Origin: Arthrobacter sp. Soil764
GTDB lineage: Bacteria; Actinomycetota; Actinomycetes; Actinomycetales; Micrococcaceae
Direction: 5' to 3'
Length of the DNA: 64,000 nt
Assembly (NCBI RefSeq): GCF_001428075.1
Contig: NZ_LMSI01000003.1
Coordinates: forward strand, 1 to 64,000
Position numbers and translations under genes: made by a program. How positions within the stretch are numbered: position 1 is the first letter of the stretch; each line of letters opens with the position of its first letter. The notes below the pieces were generated by a model. That model had not been told where the DNA came from. It did no database searches and saw only the letters and a program-made list of their open reading frames with translations. Shown in pieces: positions 28,074 to 37,013 of this stretch.

Positions 28074-28330
28074 AAGGATCGGACCCCCAGGGCCGGATCG
28101 CGACCGTGGCGAAGTGCGCGCGGCGGGACCGAGAGCTCGGCACCACTTCCGCTCAAGGCAAGCTAGACCCTTGCGCCGGCAAGCGCCCCTGCGGAAGACT
28201 CGGGGAACGCGTGCTGGATTTGATGAAAATTTGGAGCGGGAACACCACGGAAAGGCGCAGGCGACGATGCCTCGCGCCTGCTGGCGGCAATGACGCAGAC
28301 AGCATGGTCCCGCAGACCGAAAGGATCGCA

Positions 28331-28666
28331 ATGGCAGGAATGTTCGAACTGTTTATCGACGCAGAATCAGCCTTCAGGTTCCGGCTGACCGCCCCGGACG
28401 GCACCGTGATGGCCGTGTCCAGAGCCTTCACCACCAAGAGCGACGCCGTCGCAGGCATCGCCGCCGTCCGCGAGTACGCCGGCATGGGCCTGATCACCGA
28501 CTCCTGTAGGACCCTGCACGATATCGAACATCGAGCCCACGATGACCCGCCTGCTCCAACCGACTCCCAGCGGGTTCCAAAGATCGACTTCCACGGGCGG
28601 GCCAGGGCTGTCCGCCGGGCCGTGTCCGGCCCGCGCTGGGCCGGGGCCATACACAACCTTTCGTAA
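28331..28666 (+). CDS. DUF1508 / YegP-like small protein
   Basis: 111 aa from the ATG at 28331 (AAAGGA upstream). The N-terminal 60 residues carry the YegP fold pattern (FELFIDAESAFRFRLTAPDGTVMAVSRAF, then KSDAVAGIAAVREYAG). The C-terminal tail is Arg/Pro-rich. The open frame runs further upstream, but the domain begins at this ATG. The biological role of YegP proteins is not established. The 300 bases before it hold only the twin operators of the divergent HTH gene. Confidence 0.75.
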   Translation: MAGMFELFIDAESAFRFRLTAPDGTVMAVSRAFTTKSDAVAGIAAVREYAGMGLITDSCRTLHDIEHRAHDDPPAPTDSQRVPKIDFHGRARAVRRAVSGPRWAGAIHNLS

Positions 28667-28756
28667 GCTTGAGGGAGGGCCTTCCGCCCCCTTCTGACCA
28701 GCAGCTTGACATAAGGTAAACTATCGGCTCTTAAGCATTGATGAGAGTCAGCTTCG

Positions 28757-28966
28757 TCATTCGGCCTCGTGTCCCAAAATGCGAAGAAGATCAAGGGTGG
28801 TCATCCTCAGCTCCTCATACGCGTGCTGGTAAAAGAGTGGCGTCATGTGGACCAGGGGAGTGCTGTCGACCTCTCGGATCAGCTGCAGGGCCTCCTCAAT
28901 AACCTCCCCATCGTTCCGGGAATCTGGTTCAGGTCTCGAATGCGATCCACCTGAACGAGCCGTCAA
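28757..28966 (-). CDS. Possible small protein downstream of the RelA/SpoT-domain gene
   Basis: About 69 aa from a TTG at 28966. The last 50 residues read like a real acidic helical protein (GEVIEEALQLIREVDSTPL, then YEELRMTTLDLLRILG). It begins 11 bases after the RelA-domain stop codon on the same strand. I do not recognise it; it could be a coupled partner or a remnant. The start is uncertain. Confidence 0.35.
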   Translation of the reverse strand: MTARSGGSHSRPEPDSRNDGEVIEEALQLIREVDSTPLVHMTPLFYQHAYEELRMTTLDLLRILGHEAE

Positions 28967-28977
28967 GGCACCTACCC

Positions 28978-30084
28978 CTACTTCTTCGTCATCCTGTACC
29001 GCTCGATCTGCCGCAGCCGCCGCAGGAGGCTGTCCCGCCGCGGATGGGGGACGGCGTCGGGCTCCTCCGCGGTGAGGTCGATGTGCTTGGTGCCGTACTG
29101 CCAGAGGAGGAGGTCGTCCAGGAGCCGGTCCGGGCCGGGGGAGTAGCGGTGGTCCAGGGCCTTGCGGACCTCGGTGATGCGGTTGGCGCTGAGCAAACCG
29201 GCCAGTTGCATGGTCTGGTTCATCCCGTGCGCGGCGAGGAGTTCGGCGGCCCAGCCCCAGTCGTCGTCCACCTTGCGGTCCACGTGCGGGAGGAGTGTGC
29301 GCCATACGTCCCGGATCCGGTTGGGCGTGAGCGGTGCGGCCCCCTCGCCGTCCACATCCCAGAAGCTCCGGACTTCCTCATACCGTTCGTGCAGGTCAGC
29401 GAAAGCCGTCTCCACGGTTTCCAGCATGGCCGCGGTAGCCGTGAACTGCCGGTCGAAGTGGGGGGTCCAGGCCCGCGGGTCTTCAGCCTTGAACCGGATG
29501 TCATGCTCGATCTCGCTCCACGCGTGGGCAAAGATAGTGCGGATCTGGCACTCGAAAAAGTAGCTGCCGTTGGGCTGCAGGTCCGGGTTGAAGACCTGCT
29601 GGTACTCCTTGACGGCCTCGTTCTGGATGGTGCGCAGGATCAGGTGCCGGCTCGAATACCCATACGTGCCGGACTCGATGGACCCGATGTCCTTCTCCCG
29701 GTCGCCTCGGCAGTCAAACAGCTGCCGCTGGCGCTTGATGATGTTGGCCACCGCGGCGTTCTCGGCCGGTAGCTTGGTAATCACCCGGATGCCCACCATG
29801 TCATTGAGGGTGCGGAACGGGTCCGGGAACTTCAGCAGCCGGCGGCCGCCTGGCTCCAGCGGCTCCTCGGTGCGGGAGATCTTTTCCTTGAACGACTCCA
29901 CCGTCTTGGTGCGGCCGGTGACAAAGAGCGGCGTCACCTCGCTGTCCTTGAGCATGTCCCGCAGAACCAGCAGAACGTCCCGGGTAACCAGCTTCAGGGC
30001 AGGCCGGACGCGCTCATAGATCTCCACGTTGTGCTGCACCGACTCACGCAGCGGCTCGTCCAGGCTTTCCCAGTTACTCGGCAT
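28978..30084 (-). CDS. RelA/SpoT synthetase-domain protein
   Basis: 368 aa. A (p)ppGpp-synthetase-like domain spans about residues 30-210: GRTKTVESFKEKISR, the NDMVGIRVI strand, GYSSRHL and ECQIRTIFAHAWSEIEHDIRF, all hallmarks of the fold. The HD hydrolase, TGS and ACT domains of long RelA enzymes are absent, so it is a small alarmone-synthetase-type protein with a helical C-terminal extension. It might make (p)ppGpp under stress, or be a toxin-like nucleotide-modifying enzyme as known for some members. No obvious antitoxin partner is present except possibly the small frame just downstream. Confidence 0.88.
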   Translation of the reverse strand: MPSNWESLDEPLRESVQHNVEIYERVRPALKLVTRDVLLVLRDMLKDSEVTPLFVTGRTKTVESFKEKISRTEEPLEPGGRRLLKFPDPFRTLNDMVGIRVITKLPAENAAVANIIKRQRQLFDCRGDREKDIGSIESGTYGYSSRHLILRTIQNEAVKEYQQVFNPDLQPNGSYFFECQIRTIFAHAWSEIEHDIRFKAEDPRAWTPHFDRQFTATAAMLETVETAFADLHERYEEVRSFWDVDGEGAAPLTPNRIRDVWRTLLPHVDRKVDDDWGWAAELLAAHGMNQTMQLAGLLSANRITEVRKALDHRYSPGPDRLLDDLLLWQYGTKHIDLTAEEPDAVPHPRRDSLLRRLRQIERYRMTKK

Positions 30085-30131
30085 GGTCCCAGCTTACGGC
30101 GGGGGTCCGACAGCCAGCCGTTTTGTTGCCC

Positions 30132-31178
30132 CTACGTTGAGGCCGCAGATGTGGACCCGCGCACCACCAGGGAGCTCTCCAGGATGAGTTCCTCCTGCTC
30201 CAGCGGCTGCCCCTCCATCAGGCGCCGGAGCTGCTCCCCGGCCTTGAGTCCCAGCTGCGCCGCGGGCAGGTGCACGCTGGTCAGGCCCGGGCTGCTGGTG
30301 GCGGAGTAGGGCAAGTCGTCGAAGCCGGCAACGGCCAGTTCCGCCGGAATCCGGACCCCTTCCACGCGGGCTTCCTGCAGCACGCCGTAGGCGTGGGTGT
30401 CAGTGGCGCAGACGACGGCGGTCACCCCCTGCCGCTGCCAGTCCGGCCAGGCTGCGGCAAAGGCCGCCGCCGCTTCGCCGACGTCGATGGTGGTGGCGGG
30501 GACGTGCTCCGGGTCCACCGTCATGCCCCTGGCCGCAGCCTCGGCCAGGAACGCCTCGCGCCGGATGGCGAAGGTTTCGGTTCCGGTCACGCTGTCCAGG
30601 TAGGCCACGCGCCGGTGGCCCCCGTCGGCCAGGTGTGCGGCCAACGCCCGGGCGCCCTGTGCGACGTCAAGGTTCACGGCCGGAGCGGCCGATTCGAGGC
30701 CGGGGGCGTCCAGCAGGACCAGGGGGCCTGCAATGGAGAGATCGGCCAGGAAGCCGGCGTTCGGGGCGTCAACCAGAAGCCCCGCCGGGCGCAGGGACAT
30801 CAGCTTCCGCACGTCGTCGGCCTTGGGGAACTCGCCCGAATCCGTGACGGACAGCAGCAGCTGGTAGCTGGGTCCCAGGGCCTCCCGCACCCCGCCGATC
30901 ACCTTGGCGAAGAACGGGTTGGAGATGTCAGGAGCCACCAGGATCACAATGGAGCTGACGCCCTTGGCCAGCGAGCTGCCGATGCCGTCCACCACGTACC
31001 CCAGTTCGGCGATGGCCTCCTGCACCCGGGAAATATTGTCCTCGGACACGCGGCCCGCCGTCTTGCCGTTGGCCACCAGGGACACCGTGGCCACGGAGAC
31101 TCCGGCCCGGGCCGCGACCATGGCTGCCGTCACCCGCCGGGGCCGCGCCCGCTGCTGCACCTGTTCCCCGGAATCCAT
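30132..31178 (-). CDS. LacI-family regulator of the ribonucleoside locus
   Basis: 348 aa with a helix-turn-helix (MVAARAGVSVATVSLVANGK) and a sensor domain (IVILVAPDISNPFFAKVIGG). Divergent from the nucleoside hydrolase gene; two direct copies of an 18-base operator-like site lie between them (31223-31240, 31258-31275). It likely represses the hydrolase-MFS-ribokinase operon and responds to ribose or a nucleoside (inference). Confidence 0.92.
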   Translation of the reverse strand: MDSGEQVQQRARPRRVTAAMVAARAGVSVATVSLVANGKTAGRVSEDNISRVQEAIAELGYVVDGIGSSLAKGVSSIVILVAPDISNPFFAKVIGGVREALGPSYQLLLSVTDSGEFPKADDVRKLMSLRPAGLLVDAPNAGFLADLSIAGPLVLLDAPGLESAAPAVNLDVAQGARALAAHLADGGHRRVAYLDSVTGTETFAIRREAFLAEAAARGMTVDPEHVPATTIDVGEAAAAFAAAWPDWQRQGVTAVVCATDTHAYGVLQEARVEGVRIPAELAVAGFDDLPYSATSSPGLTSVHLPAAQLGLKAGEQLRRLMEGQPLEQEELILESSLVVRGSTSAAST

Positions 31179-31222
31179 ACTTTGATCCTAGTCGCAGCGG
31201 CGAACGCACCAGCAGCCGCAGG

Positions 31223-31240
31223 ACATCAAGCGTTTGACGT
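31223..31240. promoter_or_regulatory. LacI-type operator copy 1
   Basis: ACATCAAGCGTTTGACGT, centred on the AAGCGTTT core typical of LacI/PurR-like operators, in the divergent lacI-nucleoside hydrolase promoter region. Confidence 0.65.
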
Positions 31241-31257
31241 GCGACAACGCAAACGCA

Positions 31258-31275
31258 ACGTTAAGCGTTTGACGT
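31258..31275. promoter_or_regulatory. LacI-type operator copy 2
   Basis: ACGTTAAGCGTTTGACGT, a second copy in direct orientation 35 bases after the first. It differs at two positions. Confidence 0.65.
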
Positions 31276-31355
31276 AACCCCCAAAACCCTGCCATGATCA
31301 CTCCCGGAATACTGAATTCCTGCCCCGGCAGGCCCCAATGACGTGGAGAACCATC

Positions 31356-32444
31356 GTGGAACCAAATCCCCAAGCGAACCAGACAGGGCCCAGGAAGATC
31401 ATCCTGGACTGCGACCCCGGCCACGATGACGCCGTGGCCCTGCTGCTGGCACACGGCAACCCGGACATCGAACTGCTGGCCGTCACCACCGTGGTGGGCA
31501 ACCAGACACTCGAAAAAGTCACCCGCAACGCCCTGGCCGTCGGCACCATCGCCGGCATCACCGGCGTCCCCTTTGCCGCCGGCTGCCCGCGCCCCCTGGT
31601 CCGCAGCATCGAAACCGCACCGGACATCCACGGCGAGTCCGGCATGGACGGCCCCGCGCTCCCCGAGTCCACCATCGAACTGGACCCGCGCCACGCCGTC
31701 GACCTCATCATCGACACCGTCATGGCCCACGAACCCGGCACCGTCACCCTGGTGCCCACCGCCGGCCTGACCAACATCGCTCTGGCCGCCCGCAAGGAAC
31801 CCCGGATCGTGGAACGCGTCAAGGAAGTGGTCCTCATGGGCGGCGGCTACCACGTGGGCAACTGGAGCGCCGTGGCGGAGTTCAATATCATCATCGACCC
31901 CGAGGCCGCGCACATCGTCTTCAATGAAAAGTGGCCAGTGGTCATGGTGGGCCTGGACCTCACCCACCAGGCGCTCGCCACCCCGGACGTCGTGGAAGAG
32001 ATCGCGGCGATCGGCACCAAGCCCGCCAAGTTCGTTACCGAGCTGATGGATTTCTTCGCCCACACCTACAAGGACGCGCAGGGCTTCGACCACCCGCCGG
32101 TCCACGATCCCTGCGCCGTGGCCTACGTGATCGATCCCAGCATCGTCAGCACCCGCAAAGTGCCCGTCAACATTGAGCTGCAGGGCGCCCTCACCCTCGG
32201 CATGACGGTTGCGGACTTCCGCGCCCCCGCCCCGGCCGACTGCCACACCAGCGTGGCCGTGGACCTGGACCACGCACGGTTCTGGGACCTGGTCACCGAC
32301 GCGCTGGAACGCATCGGCGAGCCAACCAGCAAAACCAACGCGGACGACGCCGGCACGCACCAAGGCGCGGCCCCCACCCCAGGCAACGCGTCCGACGTCG
32401 TACGCCCGGAAAGTGCCCACCTCACCGCCGGAGGGGTCAAGTAG
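31356..32444 (+). CDS. Inosine-uridine preferring nucleoside hydrolase
   Basis: 362 aa from the GTG at 31356 (GGAGA six bases upstream); an ATG at 31338 is an alternative. The calcium and ribose site DCDPGHDDAVALLLA is near the N-terminus, with the family segments VLMGGGY and EFNIIIDPEAA. The enzyme splits ribonucleosides into base and ribose in the cytoplasm. It ends immediately before the MFS gene, and a ribokinase follows, giving a complete import, hydrolysis and phosphorylation module. The C-terminal 40 residues are a low-complexity tail. Confidence 0.93.
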   Translation: MEPNPQANQTGPRKIILDCDPGHDDAVALLLAHGNPDIELLAVTTVVGNQTLEKVTRNALAVGTIAGITGVPFAAGCPRPLVRSIETAPDIHGESGMDGPALPESTIELDPRHAVDLIIDTVMAHEPGTVTLVPTAGLTNIALAARKEPRIVERVKEVVLMGGGYHVGNWSAVAEFNIIIDPEAAHIVFNEKWPVVMVGLDLTHQALATPDVVEEIAAIGTKPAKFVTELMDFFAHTYKDAQGFDHPPVHDPCAVAYVIDPSIVSTRKVPVNIELQGALTLGMTVADFRAPAPADCHTSVAVDLDHARFWDLVTDALERIGEPTSKTNADDAGTHQGAAPTPGNASDVVRPESAHLTAGGVK

Positions 32445-33905
32445 ATGACCACCGCAACCATGACCGAGGCCAAGACCGGCCGCGGCAACATCGCCGCCCT
32501 CATGACCGCCCTGCTGGCAGCCTGCGTGGCGTTCCAGCTCAACGCCTCCATGCTCAGCCCCGCCCTGGTGACCATGGGCCAGGAACTCAAGACCGACCAG
32601 GCCGTCATCGGCCTCTCCCAGACCTGGTTCTTCACCGCCGCCGCCCTCTTCTCACTCTTCCTGCCCCGCCTCAGCGACATCGTGGGCCGCAAGAAGGTCC
32701 TGGTGGGCATGATGCTGCTCATGGCCGTGGGGTCCGTGATCGCAGCCTTGGCCCCGGACGTCACCTGGCTTTTCGTGGGCCGCATCATCCAGGGCGTCAG
32801 CGGACCCACCGTGCCGCTCTGCCTGATCATGCTCCGCTCGGCCGTCAGCAACCCGCGCAAGTACGGAACGCTGATGGGCCTGATCACCGCGGTCAACGGC
32901 GGCGTGGCCGGCGTCGACTCCTTCGTGGGCGGCTACTTCGCGGAGCACTTCGGTTTCCGCAGCATCTTCTGGCTCATGGTGGTCCTGGCCGTTGCCGCCA
33001 CCGCCCTCATCATGTTCCTCGCCTCCGAAAGCAAGCCCGCCGCCGGCACACGGATGGACTGGCTGGGCGTGTTCTTCATCGTGGTGGCCGTCGGCGCCCT
33101 GCTGACCGCGCTCAATGAAGCCGCCAAGCTGGTGGGCGGCTTCTCCGCCGCAACACTGATGCTGAGCCTGGCGCTGGTACTGGTTGCCGCCGTCGCGTTC
33201 TTTGCCTTCTGGCGGACCGAACAGCGGGCCGCGCAGCCCATGGTGGAAACCCTGCACCTGCGCCAACGCTCCACCTGGGCGCCGCTGCTGACCACCACAC
33301 TGACCATGACCGGCATCTTCGCCGTCATCAACGGGATCGTCCCCGCCTACGTCCAGGCCGCCAGCCCCGGGTTCGGCGTGGGTCCCACCGAGATGTCGCT
33401 GATCATCCTCACCCCGTACGCGCTGCTGGGCTGGCTGGTGGGCCCCATCTCCGGGAGGCTGGCGCCGGTGCTCGGCTACACCAAGGTGCTGCGGATCGGC
33501 CTCCTGGGCAGCATCGCCGCGCTCGCGCTGATTGCGTTCCTGGGCCTGAACAGCCTGCCGCTGATGATCGCCGGAACGGTCTTGCTGGGCATCATGTACG
33601 CCGGTACGGTCAACATCATGCTCAACGGACTCGGCGTTGTCCTCTCGCCCGCCGGCAACCCCGGCTTCCTGCCCGGCATGAACGCCGGTGCGTTCAACCT
33701 GGGCGCGGGCCTCAGCTTCCTGATCCTGCCCGCCGTGCTGGTGGCGACGGCGGCACTTGGCGACGCGAAGGCCTCCTACCTGACCGTCGTGGTGGTCGGC
33801 CTGGCACTGACCGTGGCGGCGTTGGCCGCGTCGCTGCTCATCCCCAAACCGGTTGAGGCCGAGGTGGCCCCGGCTGAGGCGGCCCCAGCTGAGGTGGCCC
33901 GGTGA
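32445..33905 (+). CDS. MFS transporter, probable nucleoside/ribose uptake
   Basis: 486 aa with about 14 hydrophobic segments (DHA2-like). Motif A is LSDIVGRKKVL. The ATG directly follows the hydrolase stop codon, and the stop overlaps the ribokinase start (GTGA), so the genes are coupled. The C-terminus ends in an imperfect Glu-Val-Ala-Pro-Ala-Glu repeat. Uptake of nucleosides is inferred from context; DHA2 proteins more often export drugs. Confidence 0.88.
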   Translation: MTTATMTEAKTGRGNIAALMTALLAACVAFQLNASMLSPALVTMGQELKTDQAVIGLSQTWFFTAAALFSLFLPRLSDIVGRKKVLVGMMLLMAVGSVIAALAPDVTWLFVGRIIQGVSGPTVPLCLIMLRSAVSNPRKYGTLMGLITAVNGGVAGVDSFVGGYFAEHFGFRSIFWLMVVLAVAATALIMFLASESKPAAGTRMDWLGVFFIVVAVGALLTALNEAAKLVGGFSAATLMLSLALVLVAAVAFFAFWRTEQRAAQPMVETLHLRQRSTWAPLLTTTLTMTGIFAVINGIVPAYVQAASPGFGVGPTEMSLIILTPYALLGWLVGPISGRLAPVLGYTKVLRIGLLGSIAALALIAFLGLNSLPLMIAGTVLLGIMYAGTVNIMLNGLGVVLSPAGNPGFLPGMNAGAFNLGAGLSFLILPAVLVATAALGDAKASYLTVVVVGLALTVAALAASLLIPKPVEAEVAPAEAAPAEVAR

Positions 33906-34864
33906 GTGCCGCGGCTGGGAACACCGGCCGGATCGTCGTCGTCGGATCCCTCAACGCCGACCTCACCATCTACTGCGAACGGCTCCCGCAGCCCGGCGAA
34001 ACCGTCCAGGGCAACGGGTTCGCCGTGAACCCCGGCGGCAAGAGCGCCAACCAGGCCGTCGCTGCCGGCCGTTTGGGCGGGCACGTCAGCCTGGTGGGCG
34101 CCGTGGGGAAGGACGCCAACGGAGCCATGCTGGAGGCCTCGGTGGCCGGCGCCGGCGTGGATGTCGGGCACGTGCGGACCTCGGGTGAGCCCACCGGCGT
34201 GGCCGTCATCGCCGTGGACGCCCGCGGTGAGAACAACATCATCATCTCCGCCGGGGCCAACGGCACCCTGTCCCCGGACGACGTTGCGGACGCCGCGGAC
34301 GTACTGGACGGAGCCGCCGTCGTGAGCCTCTGCCTTGAGGTCAGTATGGACACCGTGCTGGCCGCCGCCCAGGCAGGGCACGACGCCGGCGCCACAGTTT
34401 TGCTGAATCTCTCGCCGTACGCGGAGATCCCGTCAGCCCTGGCCGGGCTGGCAGACGTCCTGCTGGTCAACGCCCACGAGGCCGCGCTGTTCCTTGGAGT
34501 TGCCGTGCCGGAGGCCGGTGCGGCTGCCGACGAATGGGACGCGGTGCGTGAGCGGTTTGCTGCCCGCGGGATCCAGCAGGTCCTGGTGACGCTGGGATCG
34601 CAAGGGTCCGTGGTGCTGGACTCGCTGGCGTCTTCCGGCTCCCGCGTGACGATCGTTCAACCCACCCAGGTGCACGCGGTGGACACCACCGGCGCCGGGG
34701 ACGCGTTCACGGGAGCGGTGGCCGTCCGGCTGGCGGCAGGCGATGCGCTCGCCGACGCTGCCGCCTTCGCCTCCGTTGCCGCGGCCCTGGCAACCACCCG
34801 CAAAGGCACGCAGGCAGCGTACCCGGACACGGCCGACGTCGAACGCCGCCTCCGGACCTCCTGA
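33902..34864 (+). CDS. rbsK: Ribokinase
   Basis: 320 aa, PfkB family, GTG start overlapping the MFS stop codon by four bases. It phosphorylates ribose to ribose-5-phosphate. The N-terminal GSLNADLTIYCERLPQPGET and the NPGGKSANQAVAAGRLG substrate segment are classic; the anion-hole motif DTTGAGDAF ends at catalytic D267. It supplies the last step for ribose released by the nucleoside hydrolase. Confidence 0.93.
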   Translation: MSAAAGNTGRIVVVGSLNADLTIYCERLPQPGETVQGNGFAVNPGGKSANQAVAAGRLGGHVSLVGAVGKDANGAMLEASVAGAGVDVGHVRTSGEPTGVAVIAVDARGENNIIISAGANGTLSPDDVADAADVLDGAAVVSLCLEVSMDTVLAAAQAGHDAGATVLLNLSPYAEIPSALAGLADVLLVNAHEAALFLGVAVPEAGAAADEWDAVRERFAARGIQQVLVTLGSQGSVVLDSLASSGSRVTIVQPTQVHAVDTTGAGDAFTGAVAVRLAAGDALADAAAFASVAAALATTRKGTQAAYPDTADVERRLRTS

Positions 34865-34897
34865 CCCCCAATAACCGGCACCCGACTCAATAAACCC

Positions 34898-34961
34898 CCA
34901 TCGATTGCTCCGTACTTGTCGTTTTCACGCCCGAAAACGGCAAGTACGCAGCAATGGATGG
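34898..34961. repeat. Long intergenic palindrome between convergent genes (copy 1)
   Basis: Two 29-base arms (34898-34926 and 34933-34961) pair with three mismatches around a 6-base centre. The arm begins CCATCGATTGCTCCGTA. It lies between convergent rbsK and lacI, so it can serve as a bidirectional terminator. A relative sits at 53973-54034. Confidence 0.8.
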
Positions 34962-34995
34962 CCCTGAGCCGGGGGCCGTGGAGCGGCGGATGACC

Positions 34996-36069
34996 CTAGG
35001 CCCGCGCCTGGGCCCGGACCGAGGCCCGCTCCACCGGCGGGCAGTGGATTTTGGCGGCCCCCTCGGCGGCAGCATCGATTCCCAGCAGGGTCCGGACCCC
35101 GGCCGCCCCCAGCTCGTAGTGGGGCAGGGACACGGTGGACAGCGGTGGGCGGAGGTGGGCGGCGATGACTTCCTGGTTGTCGAAGCCCACCACTGCCATG
35201 TCGTCCGGGATGGACAGCCCGCGCTCGCGCAGGCCGTCGTACAGGCCCATGGCCATCCGGTCGTTGTAGCAGTACACCGCCGCCACATCCCGCTTAAGGA
35301 GTTCCGCGGTGGCTCCGTATCCGCCCTCCTGGTCCGGGTACGCCTCCATTACCAGTGCGGGATCGAACGCCACCCCGGCATCCTCGAGGGCTTGCCGGTA
35401 GCCGGCCAGCCGTCCGTCCTTGGCCGGAGCGGGGATGGTGGCGTTGATGAAGGCGATCCGGCGGTGGCCGTTCCGGAGCAGGATCTCAGTGGCCGACCGG
35501 CCGCCCTGGACCTCGTCCGGAACAACGGCCCGGGTGCCGGGCTCATCCGAGAAGCAGTTGACCAGGACGAACTCGGCTTCGCGCAGCTGTTCGGGGATGT
35601 CCGTCTGCCGGTGGAACCAGGTGGAGTACAGGATGCCGCGCACCTTGTACTCGAGCATCATCCTGATGGCGTCCTGTTCCAGCTCGCTGTTGGCCTCGGT
35701 GTTGGCAATGAGCAGGGCATAGCCGTGTTTCCAGGCCTCGTCCTGGGCGCCGTGGATGATCTGGCCGGCGAACGGGGTGGTGGCCACGCCGTCGGCCACG
35801 AGCCCGATGAACTTTGACGTCCCGCTGACCAGGGTTTTGGCCATGGCGTTGGGACGGTAACCCAGGGTGCGGATGGCGTCCTTGACGCGCTGCCTGGTCT
35901 CTTCGGCGATCCTGGCGCTCTTCTTCTTGTTGACCACCAGGGAGACTGTGGCCGTGGAGACCCCGGCCGCTTCGGCCACTTCGCGGAGGGTCACCGGATG
36001 GGCACGGTCGGGCATCCGAGGGGTGCGGGCGGCGGGCGCCGGCCCGCCTGGCGTGTTCTCCGTTGACAT
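34996..36069 (-). CDS. LacI-family regulator of the fructan locus
   Basis: 357 aa from the ATG at 36069 (GGAGG seven bases upstream); an in-frame ATG at 36114 overlaps the permease stop codon. A disordered N-terminal segment precedes the helix-turn-helix (LREVAEAAGVSTATVSLVVNKK), followed by the sugar-sensing domain. It is the last gene of the GH32-importer operon and the likely binder of the four sites at 40785-40960. The ligand is probably a fructose-containing sugar (inference). Confidence 0.92.
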   Translation of the reverse strand: MSTENTPGGPAPAARTPRMPDRAHPVTLREVAEAAGVSTATVSLVVNKKKSARIAEETRQRVKDAIRTLGYRPNAMAKTLVSGTSKFIGLVADGVATTPFAGQIIHGAQDEAWKHGYALLIANTEANSELEQDAIRMMLEYKVRGILYSTWFHRQTDIPEQLREAEFVLVNCFSDEPGTRAVVPDEVQGGRSATEILLRNGHRRIAFINATIPAPAKDGRLAGYRQALEDAGVAFDPALVMEAYPDQEGGYGATAELLKRDVAAVYCYNDRMAMGLYDGLRERGLSIPDDMAVVGFDNQEVIAAHLRPPLSTVSLPHYELGAAGVRTLLGIDAAAEGAAKIHCPPVERASVRAQARA

Positions 36070-36110
36070 CTTCTGGCCTCCGTCAGGAGTATATCCGCCG
36101 GGGGTGGCCG

Positions 36111-37013
36111 TCATCCCTTGGTCGCCCCGCTTTCGAGGCCTTGGATCATGGCCTTGTTGAGCACCAGGAACACCAGCAGCAGCGGCGTGATGGTGACGCA
36201 CACGGCGGCAAAGGTGGCGGTCCAGTCCACCTTGCCCATGGCGCCGATGTAGTTCTGCAGGCCCAGGGGAATGGTCTTGAGCTCCTCGGACAGGACGAAG
36301 GTGTTGGCGAAGATGAAGTCGTTCCAGATGAAGATGCTGTTGACCAGCACCACCGTGACCACGGTGTTCAGGGACAGCGGCAGCGTGATCAGCCCGAAGA
36401 TCCGGTAGGGGCCGGCCCCATCCAGCGAGGCGGCTTCATACGTTTCCTTGGGGATGTACTCGTAGAACGAGCAGAAGAGGTACACGGACATGGGCAGCGA
36501 GAACCCGGCCAGCGGGATGATCATGGACTGGTAGGTGTCCAGCAGGTTCACCGCCGCGTAGTCGATGAAGAGCGGGACCAGGGCGATCTGGACAGGGACG
36601 ATGATGCCGACCAGGAACAGCCCGCGGACCAGTTTGCTGAGCCGGAAGCCCAGGACCTGGATGGCGTAGGCGGCCATCATGCCCAGCAGCACAATGAGGA
36701 TGTTGGCGCCCATGGTCACCACGAAGCTGTTCAGGATGTTCCGGCCCAGGTCGCCGGTTTCAAACGCCCTGGCGTAGTTCTCCCACGTCAGTGCGCCGGG
36801 CAGGGCGAAGGGGTCGCCGGTGGCAAAGTCGTGTTCGGTGCGCAGGCTGGTGAGGAACAGCCACGCCAGCGGGTAGACCTGCACAATCATGATCAGCATG
36901 ATCAGCACGCGGGACAAGGTTCGGAACAGGTCCGGCCGGCGCCGGCGCTTTGCGGGCGGCTTGGGAGGTACGGCGGCGGCCGGCGGGGTGGGCGGGGCTG
37001 TTTGGGTGATCAT
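36111..37013 (-). CDS. Carbohydrate ABC transporter permease, MalG type (fructan locus)
   Basis: 300 aa. A Pro/Ala-rich cytoplasmic N-terminus (about 30 residues) precedes six transmembrane segments; the EAA loop is ETYEAASLDGAGPYRIFGLI. The ATG at 37013 overlaps the stop codon of the MalF-type gene (ATGA); the longer frame reads a shadow. Forms the importer with the two upstream genes. No ATPase gene is present in the locus. Confidence 0.92.
   Translation of the reverse strand: MITQTAPPTPPAAAVPPKPPAKRRRRPDLFRTLSRVLIMLIMIVQVYPLAWLFLTSLRTEHDFATGDPFALPGALTWENYARAFETGDLGRNILNSFVVTMGANILIVLLGMMAAYAIQVLGFRLSKLVRGLFLVGIIVPVQIALVPLFIDYAAVNLLDTYQSMIIPLAGFSLPMSVYLFCSFYEYIPKETYEAASLDGAGPYRIFGLITLPLSLNTVVTVVLVNSIFIWNDFIFANTFVLSEELKTIPLGLQNYIGAMGKVDWTATFAAVCVTITPLLLVFLVLNKAMIQGLESGATKG

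Noticed and set aside
31188..32420. 410-residue minus-strand frame opposite the nucleoside hydrolase
   Set aside because: Composition bias and overlap with a clear enzyme gene mark it as a shadow.
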